Shown piece by piece: positions 1-7,929 of a stretch of 36,821 bases of DNA. The notes beneath the pieces are model-generated. The model was not told where the DNA came from and made no database searches. It worked only from the letters and a program-made list of their open reading frames with translations. Where the stretch lies: contig CAQOWG010000009.1 in the NCBI GenBank assembly GCA_948851665.1, positions 1 to 36,821 on the forward strand. Direction: 5' to 3'. This DNA is from an uncultured Candidatus Saccharibacteria bacterium (GTDB lineage: Bacteria; Patescibacteriota; Saccharimonadia; Saccharimonadales; Saccharimonadaceae). Every line of letters begins with the position of its first letter. Within the stretch, counting starts at the first letter, position 1. The position numbers and the translations under genes are program-made.

Positions 1-1
1 T

Positions 2-200
2 ACTACCGCGCTACGCAGCGCAGAGCAAAACCGTTGCCACGGAAATTGTTATTCTGGGCGTTGACATTACCGGTCCACGTATTCAGGTAGCGCCCGTGGG
101 TAGCTGAGCCAGCCGTGCCAGACCACCAGTTGCCATTCGTCGTACGATCGTTGAGGTAGCCGTAGGAACGGTTGTAGTTGCCAGTACGCAGGAACTGCAA
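2..200 (-). repeat. Hypervariable lectin-like (FISUMP-type) cassette, copy A
   Basis: On the minus strand this translates without interruption as a C-terminal-domain-like module running from LQFLRTG through WWSGTAG to GFALRCVAR, then a stop. The same module occurs at 11409-11624 and 18647-18860. The pattern Y.R.YGYL...WWS.TAG.AT.GR...TG.V.A..N..RG.GFALRC resembles the C-terminal end of FISUMP/C-type-lectin-fold domains. No signal peptide, anchor or N-terminal part is present; the frame is closed by a TAG about 12 bases upstream of a possible GTG at 239, so a 78-residue product is the most that could be made. Differences from the other copies fall mostly on first and second codon positions. 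The end GCGCT-GCGT-AGCGC can form a small hairpin. It may be a variable repeat, a silent donor cassette or a gene remnant; I cannot tell which. Confidence 0.7.
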
Positions 201-530
201 GCGTGGAAAACTGGAACTACTTCCGGGCCACTGCCGCACAACTTGAAACTACTCTTGAAGCGAACCTGTGAGAAGGACGCGATAACACACCCCCAGCAAC
301 GCAGGCAATTACAGGGACCCTTGTGCTACTTGGTACACATAGTCTGGTAGCTTTTTTACTTATGAAAAGTGTGTCCCCCACCTCGAAAAACTAACCTGAA
401 GCTGAATTTGCAAACGCCTTACGGTATCAAATTTAGCTGGTGATGCCCCAGGTAATTATATCATGATTATGGTTAAAATTCTGATAAGCGTTCGTTAGGA
501 TTTTAGGGCATCAAGGTTTCTGTGGGTGGA
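201..530. other. Intergenic gap without a recognisable gene
   Basis: No open frame of convincing length or composition is seen. The only clear signal is a minus-strand extended -10 at 455-463, listed separately, which would send transcription leftward towards cassette A. A run of T near 350 and the short pairing ACACAC...GTGTGT between about 280 and 375 could belong to an RNA, but no known RNA family is recognised. Confidence 0.4.
455..463 (-). promoter_or_regulatory. Extended -10 promoter pointing to cassette A
   Basis: On the minus strand the sequence reads TGATATAAT, the same extended -10 form used by real genes elsewhere here. The predicted start is near 448, about 250 bases upstream of cassette A, with no conventional gene between. 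It could drive a small RNA or transcription of the cassette. Confidence 0.45.
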
Positions 531-1283
531 CTATTTCTTGACTAGGCGATAATAAATTGAAGGAGCGAAACGGATGGGAGCGAGGGCTTTTTGCGCGCCT
601 TTTTCGAGGCGGATAAGATTTTTGGTACCGAACAATTTTTTTAGCCGAGCTGAGCGAAAATTTGAAACTGAGAGAACTTTGTTGATTTGGAAGCCGGCGT
701 CACGAAAAACTTGCTCGATCATTTTGGGATGATAATTGTAAAAACCATCACTATCGACACCTTTGAGGTGTGCTGGTTCGCGACTGAAAGGATTGACGTC
801 GGACTTTTTGAACCAATAGCGGAACATTTTGGGTAGAGTACGTTTGTTGGCGACTTCGATGACGGCAATGCCACCAGGTTTCAACACGCGATGGAGCTCG
901 CGGACGACGGCGGGCATTTCTTTGAAGTGGTGGGTGGCGCGCACCATTATGAGGGCATCAAAATTATTGTCTTTGAAGGGTAAATCGTAGATGTCACCAG
1001 CTTTGGTATGGATTTTGTCGCCGTAAAGTTCATGAGCTTGAGCGAGTTCAGTTTTGGAATAATCGAAAAGCGTTGCGTGGCGAGCGCGAGGAAGATATTC
1101 CTCGGCGAGGCGACCATAACCACCAGCGATGTCGGCGAATTTGTCTATTTCGGTAGGGAGGAGACGGCGGATGGCGAGGCGGTCAGCCATGTCTTCATAT
1201 TTGCGGTCAGCGTCTTCCCAGAAAATTTTTTTGTAGTCATAACCATTATAATCGGAGACTACTTTCTCGGCTTTTTTCGTCAT
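531..1283 (-). CDS. Class I SAM-dependent methyltransferase
   Basis: The 250-residue product has a Rossmann-type methyltransferase core. The SAM-binding motif I is FADIAGGYGRLAEEY (residues 49-63), with an acidic residue DY ending the next strand (74-75), motif GDIYDLPF (97-103) and the post-motif segment LKPGGIAVIEV (134-144), all typical of the Methyltransf_11 group. The substrate cannot be read from the sequence; proteins of this layout methylate small molecules, quinones or lipids. It is a single gene read away from the structured RNA region, with a TATAAT ending six bases before the ATG and no Shine-Dalgarno, so its mRNA should be leaderless. The C-terminus (residues 205-250) is basic. 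Full length for the family. Confidence 0.85.
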   Translation of the reverse strand: MTKKAEKVVSDYNGYDYKKIFWEDADRKYEDMADRLAIRRLLPTEIDKFADIAGGYGRLAEEYLPRARHATLFDYSKTELAQAHELYGDKIHTKAGDIYDLPFKDNNFDALIMVRATHHFKEMPAVVRELHRVLKPGGIAVIEVANKRTLPKMFRYWFKKSDVNPFSREPAHLKGVDSDGFYNYHPKMIEQVFRDAGFQINKVLSVSNFRSARLKKLFGTKNLIRLEKGAQKALAPIRFAPSIYYRLVKK

Positions 1284-1289
1284 AGAATG

Positions 1290-1298
1290 ATTATAACA
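1290..1298 (-). promoter_or_regulatory. Extended -10 promoter of the methyltransferase gene
   Basis: Minus strand reads TGTTATAAT, followed by exactly six bases and the ATG, so the predicted first transcribed base is the A of the start codon. Confidence 0.75.
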
Positions 1299-1340
1299 TA
1301 AACTTTTGACTTATAATAGTTGGGTTTGTAGTGTGGTTTT

Positions 1341-1604
1341 TGGTGGATGGCGAGTATACGTTCTACCGCCCCACTAGCAAATCTAGGCTATTTACAAAAC
1401 CTAGTGGCTTGTGGTAGGATAGAGATAGGTTTTAGATTGTTCCGGAGTTTTTCTTCGGGACAATTTTTACATAGATTCTAGTCCTAGTAAGACTATTCTC
1501 TAGTACAATGCTTTGGCTTTTCACCTCATACATCGCAAAACTTACCTTTCTCCCCCATTAGCTTGTTAACTTACTCGTTAGCGTATCGCGTTGCTCGCCA
1601 TCCT
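1341..1604 (-). ncRNA. Unidentified structured RNA, about 264 nt
   Basis: A consensus promoter (1611-1639, minus) predicts a start at 1604, directly before GGATGGCGAG (1594-1603), which pairs perfectly with CTCGCCATCC at the other end (1345-1354); the transcript would then end in ACCA. Inside are more stems: a 10-bp stem TTGTCCCGAA/TTCCGGAACAA-type near 1437-1465 (with two G-U pairs), CCACTAG/CTAGTGG near 1370-1406, and an ATACG/CGTAT continuation of the closing helix after a bulge. No long reading frame exists. The size and end-to-end helix would suit RNase P RNA, tmRNA or 6S RNA, but the RNase P core GAGGAAAGUCC, the tmRNA T-loop and an ALAA-type tag are not visible. Identity therefore open; the promoter and helices are direct observations. 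Confidence 0.6.
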
Positions 1605-1610
1605 GGGGCT

Positions 1611-1639
1611 ATTGTAATGTGGAGATGCTCTCTAGTCAA
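1611..1639 (-). promoter_or_regulatory. Sigma-70 promoter of the structured RNA
   Basis: Minus strand: TTGACT, 17-base spacer, TACAAT. The predicted start (1604) coincides with the first base of the terminal helix of the RNA. Confidence 0.75.
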
Positions 1640-1821
1640 TACTATTCAATATTTATCTATTTACGTCAAGCATCGGATCCCCTCTCAAGTGTAGCATAAA
1701 TCAAGGAAAAACTACAAGGAAATTTGGCATTTTGCCCAATGTTTTTATAGAGATGAGTGCTATTTTTGCAACGATTTAGCCCTTCGAAAGTTTATCGGAG
1801 TTAGTGCTGGGGTAAAAGGGC

Positions 1822-1850
1822 TTGACGGAAAGGATAGAATTTAGTAAAAT
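1822..1850 (+). promoter_or_regulatory. Promoter of tRNA-Glu
   Basis: TTGACG, 17-base spacer, TAAAAT, ending 11 bases before the mature tRNA 5' end. Confidence 0.75.
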
Positions 1851-1861
1851 GGGGGAAGTAT

Positions 1862-1936
1862 GGCCTCTTAGTATAACGGTTAGTACAACGGGTTTTCATC
1901 CCGTCAACGCGGGTTCGACTCCCGCAGAGGTCACCA
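1862..1936 (+). tRNA. tRNA-Glu (anticodon UUC)
   Basis: The cloverleaf is complete: acceptor GGCCTCT/AGAGGTC with one G-U pair, anticodon stem ACGGG/CCCGT with loop TTTTCAT giving anticodon TTC, T-arm GCGGG-TTCGACT-CCCGC, and an encoded CCA end. It bounds the left side of an AT-rich island of broken genes. Confidence 0.95.
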
Positions 1937-1949
1937 TAGTATCAGAATT

Positions 1950-1970
1950 GCTACCTTCGGGCGCTTTTTT
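1950..1970 (+). terminator. Probable terminator after tRNA-Glu
   Basis: An imperfect short stem closed by a UUCG tetraloop (CC-TTCG-GG flanked by GC/GC) is followed directly by six T. Confidence 0.5.
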
Positions 1971-1990
1971 GTTGAAGACAACGGCTTTTA

Positions 1991-3500
1991 TTATGTTCCA
2001 CTTTCATATTTTATGATTTTGTTAATGGTGCTTCTTAGGTTTTCTAGATTGCTTTCTAATATTTTCACACTGGTACGATATTGATAGGCCTTGTCTTTTA
2101 GGTCATAATCAGCGATGGCTGCGTTGATTGCTTCCACCTTTTCCACGTCTAGCAAGACTTTGTATACTTTCGACAATAGTTTAATAGTATCCTTATCGCG
2201 TTGGTCTTCTTCTTCTTTAAACTTTGCCATCACACGCTTTAACCTTTGTTCCTCGGGTTCATTAGGGTCAAAAGACGAGGAGACTGAGCATGGTGTATCC
2301 ATGAACAAGAAATGATAATCGTTGTCAATGAAGTTGCGAATTAAAGCGTGTCCTATGTCTTCAGCCTCATATGACGTAAAAAAATTTTGGCTAAAATATA
2401 GATTGATAGCCCTAATCATTTGTCTTGAGAATTTTTGGCTAGACATACCAAAAACTATTTCATCGAGGAAAGTGACCCTTCTGTCATCTATTTTGTCGCT
2501 TATTGATCCGACAAACATTGGTAACGCCTCTAGATAAGAAATGAAGAGCCCCATTGCTTTTGCGTTTGATTTTTCGTTTTTGGGGTCCAAAAGTGTTGAA
2601 ATATTCCATTTGTCAGTTGGAAATATTTCAAAGCAAAAATAATTATTGTGCTTTGGGATGTTGTCGTAGGCGCTGAGGATTTCATTTAACACGTCAAAGG
2701 AAAAACTTCTAACTGCTTTTAAGATTAGTGGGTCAGATTTGATGCCCGCTAATTTCTTGTCAAAAGATCTTGAGATGTAAAAATAATGCTCATGATCATT
2801 TTTTGATAATAGGTAAACTAGTCTTCTGACTATTGTTCGTTTGAGGGAGCTCATGTCATTTTTGCCATTATCAATGTATGCGTCAAAAGCAAAATCAATA
2901 ACTTCGTTCTGAAAATCTGGACTTTGATAGTGGAGTCTCTCCATGTTTTGCGTTAGACATAGCTCGTATTGCCAGCGCTTGTCGTCTTTAGTTTCTGAGA
3001 ACTTATTAAAAAATATCTCCAAGTAGTCTTTTAAAAATGTGTTTTTCAACTCGATTGAACCAAATAAATCATACCAGACTTCTAGAGGTGCATTTGGATC
3101 AAGCTCTTTCAGAAATTTTATTTTTTTGCTCTTGTCTATAATTCTTTCGACTGGTTCGGCCTATTTTGTCCGACATAAACCATTTGAATAGACGTATTAA
3201 ATTTTTTACTAAAATAATAATGCCGATAATGAAGATTGCTAAGAGTAGTAATTTAACCCAGTTATTATCATATTCCCAAAATATAGTAGAGACTGAGGAA
3301 AGTAATACGGCGCCGAGGATTTGCTACCCTTTTATTACTTCTTGAAGCAAGACGGTTTTGTCCCAGTTAAACTCATTGAAAGACGGTTGCTCTTTAAATT
3401 CTTGATATATTAAAATTGCAACTGGTATATAAAGAGAAGTTATTACTGCAAGGCACCCAGAAAGACTCCCCACGTTTATACTGGATATGATGTTTTCCAT
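1991..3500 (-). pseudogene. Broken membrane-anchored protein gene of unknown function
   Basis: Only the C-terminal 352 residues (3049 to 1991) are an intact frame, but the upstream sequence continues it. From ATG at 3500 the frame gives MENIISSINVGSLSGCLAVI, a first hydrophobic segment, then reaches TAG near 3334. Past the TAG the same frame continues with a second membrane segment (LLLLAIFIIGIIILV) and the charged region ending MSDKIGRT. Between about 3165 and 3100 the frame shifts and continues as VERIIDKSKKIKFLKELDPN into the large C-terminal frame. One stop and one frameshift therefore split a protein of about 500 residues with two N-terminal membrane segments and a large soluble domain. 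The soluble part is Phe/Tyr/Asn/Lys-rich, unlike the neighbours, which suggests acquisition. I do not recognise a family. Sequencing error could mimic one lesion, less easily both. Confidence 0.7.
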
Positions 3501-3524
3501 AAATTTCTCGAGAGTAACTATTTA

Positions 3525-4390
3525 TTAAGTATTATTTTTGTTGTCTAGGTAGGTGGTATCGTTGAGCTTCTTGATATCCTTGATTGGGTCAGCTTTTGCT
3601 AAGGCAGCTCTTTTATCGTGAGCTGATTTTTGTAATATTTGAAATCGTTCTTCCGCTGGAACTTTTGCTCTGATTAGTTCGGCGCTCTGAATTTGCAGCA
3701 TCTCCAATATTAATAGTTCATTGATACTGGCCGAATCTCTCAGGTTTTCGCCATTTTTTGCGTGGTTGGGATTTTTCTCGCGCCATTCTTTGGCAGTTAC
3801 ACCGAACAGGGCAAGATTGATGATGTCTGCCTCGCTTGCATATTTGTAACTGGCTTGCCAGGGCGAGACCTGCGGTATGATTTCTTCCTTGATTGCATCG
3901 GTATGAACGGCGTAGGTGGTGCTGGCTAATACCCTGCGAACGTCCCATTCGAGTTGGTATTGATTGTTCTCAATTTCTTTTAGGCGCTCGTAGTCTTTTA
4001 TCAAATATAGTTTGAAAGGTGGGCTGATCCACATGCCAAATTCAAAAGCGATGTCTTTATGAGCGAAAGTCCCACCATAACGACCGGCTATGGCGCGGAT
4101 ACCGGTAGCGTTAGTTTTTTAGCCCATTCTTTTACACTGAGCTTATAATTATTGAGCCCGACTTGACTTTTAATTATGGCAGATTCGCCATAATTAAAAT
4201 TGGGGTTATTGATGCGCTCCCATATGTCTAGAAATTCAATGGTATTCCGATTGCGTAACCAGTCTGATACGAAAAAATCTCCATCTTTGTTTTTTAGCAT
4301 ATCGGTGAGCGATATGTAGTCTTCGTTGTCGATCTTTTTAATAGCGATTTCGGTATTTTCAACAGTTAGCTTGCGGTTTTTCTTGAACAT
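3525..4390 (-). pseudogene. KilA-N domain protein, frameshifted
   Basis: Two frames make one KilA-N protein. The first (4390 to 4088) contains ISLTDMLKNKDGDFFVSDWLRNRNTIEFL and LSVKEWAKK, then runs out at TAG. In the next frame, from about 4115, the sequence continues NATGIRAIAGRYGGTFAHKD, then IAFEFGMWISPPFKLYLIKD, the conserved C-terminal half of the KilA-N fold, and an Asp/Glu/Lys-rich tail. The shift lies in or next to the run of six A (minus strand GCTAAAAAACTAACG), so a one-base indel explains it. KilA-N proteins are DNA-binding proteins common in phages and mobile regions. The gene keeps a TGCTATAAT promoter (4411-4419) and an AAGAGAG ribosome site. Decayed accessory gene or slippage-prone tract; a read-level check would separate these. 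Confidence 0.85.
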
Positions 4391-4410
4391 TGGTCTCTCT
4401 TTCTAGGATA

Positions 4411-4419
4411 ATTATAGCA
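4411..4419 (-). promoter_or_regulatory. Extended -10 promoter of the KilA-N gene
   Basis: Minus strand TGCTATAAT, about 20 bases before the ATG at 4390. Confidence 0.6.
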
Positions 4420-4512
4420 TAGGTGTGAGAAAATATTGACATAAATAGACTTTTGGCGTAAAATTGGGATAGTGAAGCCTGTAAGGGTTTGTTTACAATG
4501 TGGTTCAGTGGT

Positions 4513-4589
4513 GGGCCGGTAGCTCAGTTGGTTAGAGCACGGGCCTTTTAAGCCCGGTGTCGAGAGTTCGAGCCTCTCCCGGCTCACCA
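4513..4589 (+). tRNA. tRNA-Lys (anticodon UUU)
   Basis: Acceptor GGGCCGG/CCGGCTC (one G-U), D-stem GCTC/GAGC, anticodon stem CGGGC/GCCCG with loop CTTTTAA giving TTT, T-arm GAGAG-TTCGAGC-CTCTC, encoded CCA. A T7 run follows at about 4596 and may serve in termination. Confidence 0.95.
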
Positions 4590-4628
4590 TTGGACCATTT
4601 TTTTGTTGGATTAAGTTTTGGTAAGAAA

Positions 4629-4659
4629 AAATCTTCGAACTCTCGCAATTCGAAGATTT
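4629..4659 (-). terminator. Intrinsic terminator of the PRTase/SPFH operon
   Basis: Perfect 11-bp inverted repeat AAATCTTCGAA/TTCGAAGATTT with a 9-base loop. Read on the minus strand the stem runs into TTTTTTC, as expected for termination downstream of the gene ending at 4670. Confidence 0.75.
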
Positions 4660-4669
4660 AATCATGGCT

Positions 4670-5179
4670 CTACGCAGGCATGTATGGCTTGGGTGGTTCC
4701 TCGTATGCAACAATAGACCGTATCGGGCAGGGAAGCTCAACTCTGTCCGGCAGATACGGCAAATCATATAAGGTTGCCAATCCGAGTACTGAGCCACCCT
4801 GATTTTTGACGAGTTCTATGATAGCTTTTGCGGTGCCACATGTCGCTGCGACGTCGTCAATCATCAGTACCTTGGCGCCAAGTAAAATGTTGTCCGTATG
4901 AATGGCGATGGGCTTGCGGTCGTACTCACTGATAGAGCCAGTGCCGATATGCTCGCGGGGAAGTTTCTCCGGATCACGAGCCGGAATGAAAGGCTTTTTC
5001 TGTGCCAATGCGATTGGTTGAGCGAGCAACCATCCACGCGCGCCCGGAGAGATGATGATATCGTATTCGTCCGGACAGAAGAGATTCTTGACGGCATTGA
5101 CGGCCTGTTCATTGGTGTTGGGTTTCTCTAAAACGGTGGTAATGTCAATAGGATTATGCTTAGCGACGAAGACTGCCAA
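4670..5179 (-). CDS. Phosphoribosyltransferase-family protein (Apt-like)
   Basis: The C-terminal half carries the PRPP-binding motif of type I phosphoribosyltransferases, VLMIDDVAATCGTAKAIIEL, and an upstream flexible-loop region EKLPREHIGTGSISEYD, like adenine phosphoribosyltransferase. The usual ATGGT of the PRPP loop is ATCGT here. Such enzymes join a base to PRPP to give a nucleotide. The open frame extends much further upstream (to 5374), but that part lies within the SPFH gene and is low-complexity Pro/Leu/Ser, so it is rejected; no ATG follows. I take TTG at 5179, which overlaps the SPFH stop by about 20 bases and gives 169 residues, normal for Apt. No ribosome site is visible, so translation is probably coupled. 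Start uncertain; family call firm, substrate inferred. Confidence 0.75.
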   Translation of the reverse strand: MAVFVAKHNPIDITTVLEKPNTNEQAVNAVKNLFCPDEYDIIISPGARGWLLAQPIALAQKKPFIPARDPEKLPREHIGTGSISEYDRKPIAIHTDNILLGAKVLMIDDVAATCGTAKAIIELVKNQGGSVLGLATLYDLPYLPDRVELPCPIRSIVAYEEPPKPYMPA

Positions 5180-5912
5180 GGTTTTTATCAGTGAGATCAG
5201 TAGGCAGTAGAATGACGGTTTTTTGAGATGGGTCGGTGGAGATTTTTTCAAGAGTTTGCAGAGTACGGATATTGATACCTCCAGGAGTTTGAGCGAGGAG
5301 CCCAGCAGCTTCGGCGACGGCAGTAGCGGCGGCCTTCTCGCCTTCGGCAGAGATGATGGCAGCGCGGCGTTCACGTTCGGCCTCGGCTTGCTTGGCCATG
5401 GCGCGTTTCATGTCGGCTGGGAGCTCAATGTTTTGGAGCTTAACTGATTCGATGTCGATGCCCCATTTATCGGTTTGCGTATCGACGATTTCGCGGATTT
5501 GGGCGGAGATTTCGTCGCGTTTGCTGAGAATCTCGTCAAGGTCAAAGTTGCCAGTAACGTCACGCAAAGCGGTTTGGGCAAAAGTGGAAGTAGCGTATTT
5601 GTAACTGGTGGTTTCGAGGACGGCCTTGCCGGCATCGATAACACGAGCATAAACGACGGCATCAACATTAACAGTGACGTTGTCGCGAGTGATAACTTCT
5701 TGCTTGGGGATATCCATTGGAGTGGTACGGACGTCGACTTTGACCATTTTGTCGATGTAAGGAATAATCACGCGAAAACCGGGATCCAGGATGCGAGAGA
5801 ACTTACCGAGGCGCAAAACGACACCGCGCTCGTATTGGTTGATAATACGAATGCCAGGGATGATGAATCCAATTAGTAAAATAAAAATGATAACAAGAAT
5901 TGCTAAACCCAT
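5160..5912 (-). CDS. SPFH/band 7 (slipin/stomatin-like) membrane protein
   Basis: This 250-residue protein starts with a single hydrophobic anchor (MGLAILVIIFILLIGFIIPG), followed by the band 7/SPFH domain: INQYERGVVLRLGKFSRILD at the start, VDVRTTPMDIPKQEVITRDN, a VNVDAVVYARV strand, and the helical region LPADMKRAMAKQAEAERERR typical of slipins. Such proteins form oligomeric membrane scaffolds; the partner is unknown. An upstream in-frame ATG (5942) exists, but the one at 5912 has AAGGAG at ideal spacing and lies downstream of the promoter, so it is chosen. It forms an operon with the overlapping Apt-like gene, an unusual pairing. The NfeD partner often found with slipins is not seen nearby. 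Confidence 0.9.
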   Translation of the reverse strand: MGLAILVIIFILLIGFIIPGIRIINQYERGVVLRLGKFSRILDPGFRVIIPYIDKMVKVDVRTTPMDIPKQEVITRDNVTVNVDAVVYARVIDAGKAVLETTSYKYATSTFAQTALRDVTGNFDLDEILSKRDEISAQIREIVDTQTDKWGIDIESVKLQNIELPADMKRAMAKQAEAERERRAAIISAEGEKAAATAVAEAAGLLAQTPGGINIRTLQTLEKISTDPSQKTVILLPTDLTDKNLGSLRR

Positions 5913-5930
5913 ATAAAACTCCTTTTTATG

Positions 5931-5959
5931 AGTATAGCTCAAGATGTAGAAAAGTACAA
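5931..5959 (-). promoter_or_regulatory. Promoter of the SPFH-PRTase operon
   Basis: Minus strand TTGTAC, 17-base spacer, TATACT. The -10 overlaps the alternative upstream ATG (5942), which argues for the start at 5912. Confidence 0.6.
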
Positions 5960-5960
5960 G

Positions 5961-6416
5961 TTAGCGGGGGAGTTTAGTGCATTTTAGATTGTACTCGATA
6001 CGATAGTCGCGTGGGCCCCATGGAGCGACGGGAAAAATGCGGACAGTGGAGTCGTTTTGATTGCAGCGATAGTAGCTGTTATCAAAAGGTTGGACGACTT
6101 TGGCGGCGTTGTCCTTGTAAAGTAGGAGCTGATGGAGATGGATGGTGGCAAAGCCGGCGTACTGGAACTCCGAGAGCGTCGCTTCTGGGTCACGAAAATC
6201 ATAGTTCAAAGTGGAGGGATAAAGGAACTCAATGTAATAATCGCCGGCTAGGTCGAGTAGAGCTTGCTCGGCATCGCGGGCGGGATCAAAAGTAGCATCA
6301 GCGGCGAGGGTGATACCGATGCAACTGGTAGTGAGGACGATAATCGAGATTAAGGCAGCTTCGCGCCAAGTGAATGGTGTGCGGGGTGTTTTAATTTTCT
6401 GTTTTTTGGTTGGCAT
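5961..6416 (-). CDS. Single-pass membrane protein of unknown function
   Basis: The product is 151 residues: a basic N-terminus (MPTKKQKIKTPRTPFTWR), one membrane segment (AALISIIVLTTSCIGITLA, about residues 20-38) and an extracytoplasmic domain of about 110 residues with two cysteines (C120 region YYRCNQND and LKCTK near the end) that could form a disulfide. The membrane segment could instead be a signal peptide cleaved after LAA. The open frame extends much further upstream, but that extension covers the divergent pyk start and is discarded; the ATG at 6416 follows a TGCTATAAT by nine bases. No family recognised. Confidence 0.7.
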   Translation of the reverse strand: MPTKKQKIKTPRTPFTWREAALISIIVLTTSCIGITLAADATFDPARDAEQALLDLAGDYYIEFLYPSTLNYDFRDPEATLSEFQYAGFATIHLHQLLLYKDNAAKVVQPFDNSYYRCNQNDSTVRIFPVAPWGPRDYRIEYNLKCTKLPR

Positions 6417-6425
6417 ATTAGTTTT

Positions 6426-6434
6426 ATTATAGCA
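6426..6434 (-). promoter_or_regulatory. Extended -10 promoter of the single-pass protein
   Basis: Minus strand TGCTATAAT about nine bases before the ATG at 6416, divergent from the pyk promoter. Confidence 0.65.
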
Positions 6435-6464
6435 TAAAAAATTTGGTATGTTAAAATAATATAT

Positions 6465-7901
6465 ATGAGCAAAGTTTTTAAACGTACTAAAATTTTGGCG
6501 ACGATCGGGCCAGTTTCCGGAAATGGAAGCAAACAGATGATTGAAGATATGATTATGGCGGGGGTAAATGGTTGTCGGATGAACTTCTCGCATGGCGATA
6601 ATGAAAGCCGTGAGCAGCAGATGCAGTGGATTCGCGAAGCGGCCGAGAAAAAAGGACGAAGTGTGGCGATTATTCAGGATTTGCAGGGGCCAAAGATTCG
6701 GTTGGGTGAACTGAAAGATAATTATTATGAAGTGAAAGCGGGGGGCACGATTTTTATTGATTATGCGGTGAAAGAACATCAGGGAGATAATGTTTTGCCG
6801 TGTCAGTATAATTTGGCGCCGAAGGTAAAGGTTGGGGAACCGATTTTGCTGTTTGATGGCAAGGTGACGACTAGAGTGAAAGACATCCCATCGGAGACGG
6901 CAATTGAATTGGAAGTTCTAAACGATGGATATCTCAGGAGCTTTAAGGGATTAAACTTGCCAGAGACAGATTTCGGCGGGGATATTATACCACCTAAAGA
7001 TTTGGCGGATATTGCGTGGGGGGCGACACGGGATTTTGATTATATCGCTTTTTCGTTTGTTCAGACGGCGGAAGATATTCGCAAGGCGCGCGAGATCCTA
7101 AAGGAAAATAATCATCCGGGGAAGTTGATTGCGAAGATTGAAACCAAAAAAGCAGTCGAATCGGATGAAAACTTGCAGGAAATCGTCAATGAGGTGGACG
7201 GTGTAATGATTGCGCGTGGCGATATGGCTACTGAGGCGGGAGCGGAGATTGTGCCGGTGGTACAGCGAACATTGGTGCGGATGTGCCGGGAACAGGGGAA
7301 ACTTTGTATCGTGGCGACGCAGACGATGGGTTCGATGGTAGAGAATCCGTTGCCAAGTCGAGCGGAAGTGAGCGACGTAGCGAACGCAGTGATTCAGGGT
7401 GCGGATGTAGTGATGTTGTCAGACGAAACAGCGATGGGTAAATATCCACTCGAAACGGTGCGCGAGATGAAGAAAGTGATTCTTTATACTCAAAATCACG
7501 TGGAAGTAGCAAGTTTGGGACAGGCTCCGAACAGTAACGATCAGAATTACGATGCGATTGCCGAAGCAGCTGCAAGATTGGCGGAGCGTTTGGAGGCGGA
7601 TGTGATTGTCTGTCAGACGGCTTCGGGGGCGACAGCGCGAGCAGTAGCGGCGCAGCGGCCCAATTTGCCGATTATTAGTGTAACTAAAGATGAGCGGGTA
7701 GCAAATCAATTGGCATTGATGTATGCTAATTCGGCATTTGTGCGAGAATATTCCGTGAATCAAGGCATTGATTTGGCACGTGAGCTGAAAGAATCCGGGT
7801 ATTTGCATTTGCGTGAAGATCGAGATAAATTGAAAGTTGTATGGGTGAGTGGGGATTTGAACGAGGGGGGGACAAACACGATAAAATTGCGATACGTTTA
7901 A
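6465..7901 (+). CDS. pyk: Pyruvate kinase
   Basis: The 478-residue enzyme transfers phosphate from phosphoenolpyruvate to ADP, the last ATP-yielding step of glycolysis. Visible family landmarks: KILATIGP (9-16), MNFSHG (39-44), DLQGPKIRLG (72-81), KGLNLP (161-166), the active-site block LIAKIETKKA with the catalytic lysine (224), GVMIARGDMA (246-255) and ATQTMGSM. The last part ends GGTNTIKLRYV as in typical bacterial enzymes of this length, without the extra C-terminal PEP-utiliser domain. The promoter is TGTTAAAAT seven bases before the ATG, with no Shine-Dalgarno, so the message is close to leaderless. pgk follows 28 bases downstream and is probably cotranscribed, pairing the two substrate-level ATP-generating enzymes. 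Confidence 0.96.
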   Translation: MSKVFKRTKILATIGPVSGNGSKQMIEDMIMAGVNGCRMNFSHGDNESREQQMQWIREAAEKKGRSVAIIQDLQGPKIRLGELKDNYYEVKAGGTIFIDYAVKEHQGDNVLPCQYNLAPKVKVGEPILLFDGKVTTRVKDIPSETAIELEVLNDGYLRSFKGLNLPETDFGGDIIPPKDLADIAWGATRDFDYIAFSFVQTAEDIRKAREILKENNHPGKLIAKIETKKAVESDENLQEIVNEVDGVMIARGDMATEAGAEIVPVVQRTLVRMCREQGKLCIVATQTMGSMVENPLPSRAEVSDVANAVIQGADVVMLSDETAMGKYPLETVREMKKVILYTQNHVEVASLGQAPNSNDQNYDAIAEAAARLAERLEADVIVCQTASGATARAVAAQRPNLPIISVTKDERVANQLALMYANSAFVREYSVNQGIDLARELKESGYLHLREDRDKLKVVWVSGDLNEGGTNTIKLRYV

Positions 7902-7929
7902 TCAACTAGTATTGGCGAGTGGAGGTGTA

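Noticed and set aside
1341..1604. RNase P RNA, tmRNA or 6S RNA identity
   Set aside because: Size and end-to-end pairing fit, and the end reads CCACCA, but the RNase P GAGGAAAGUCC core, the tmRNA T-loop and a tag ending in ALAA are not found on either strand. Left as unidentified.
4670..5374. A 234-residue start for the PRTase
   Set aside because: The first 65 codons lie inside the SPFH gene in another frame and give a low-complexity Pro/Ser/Leu sequence not seen in the family.
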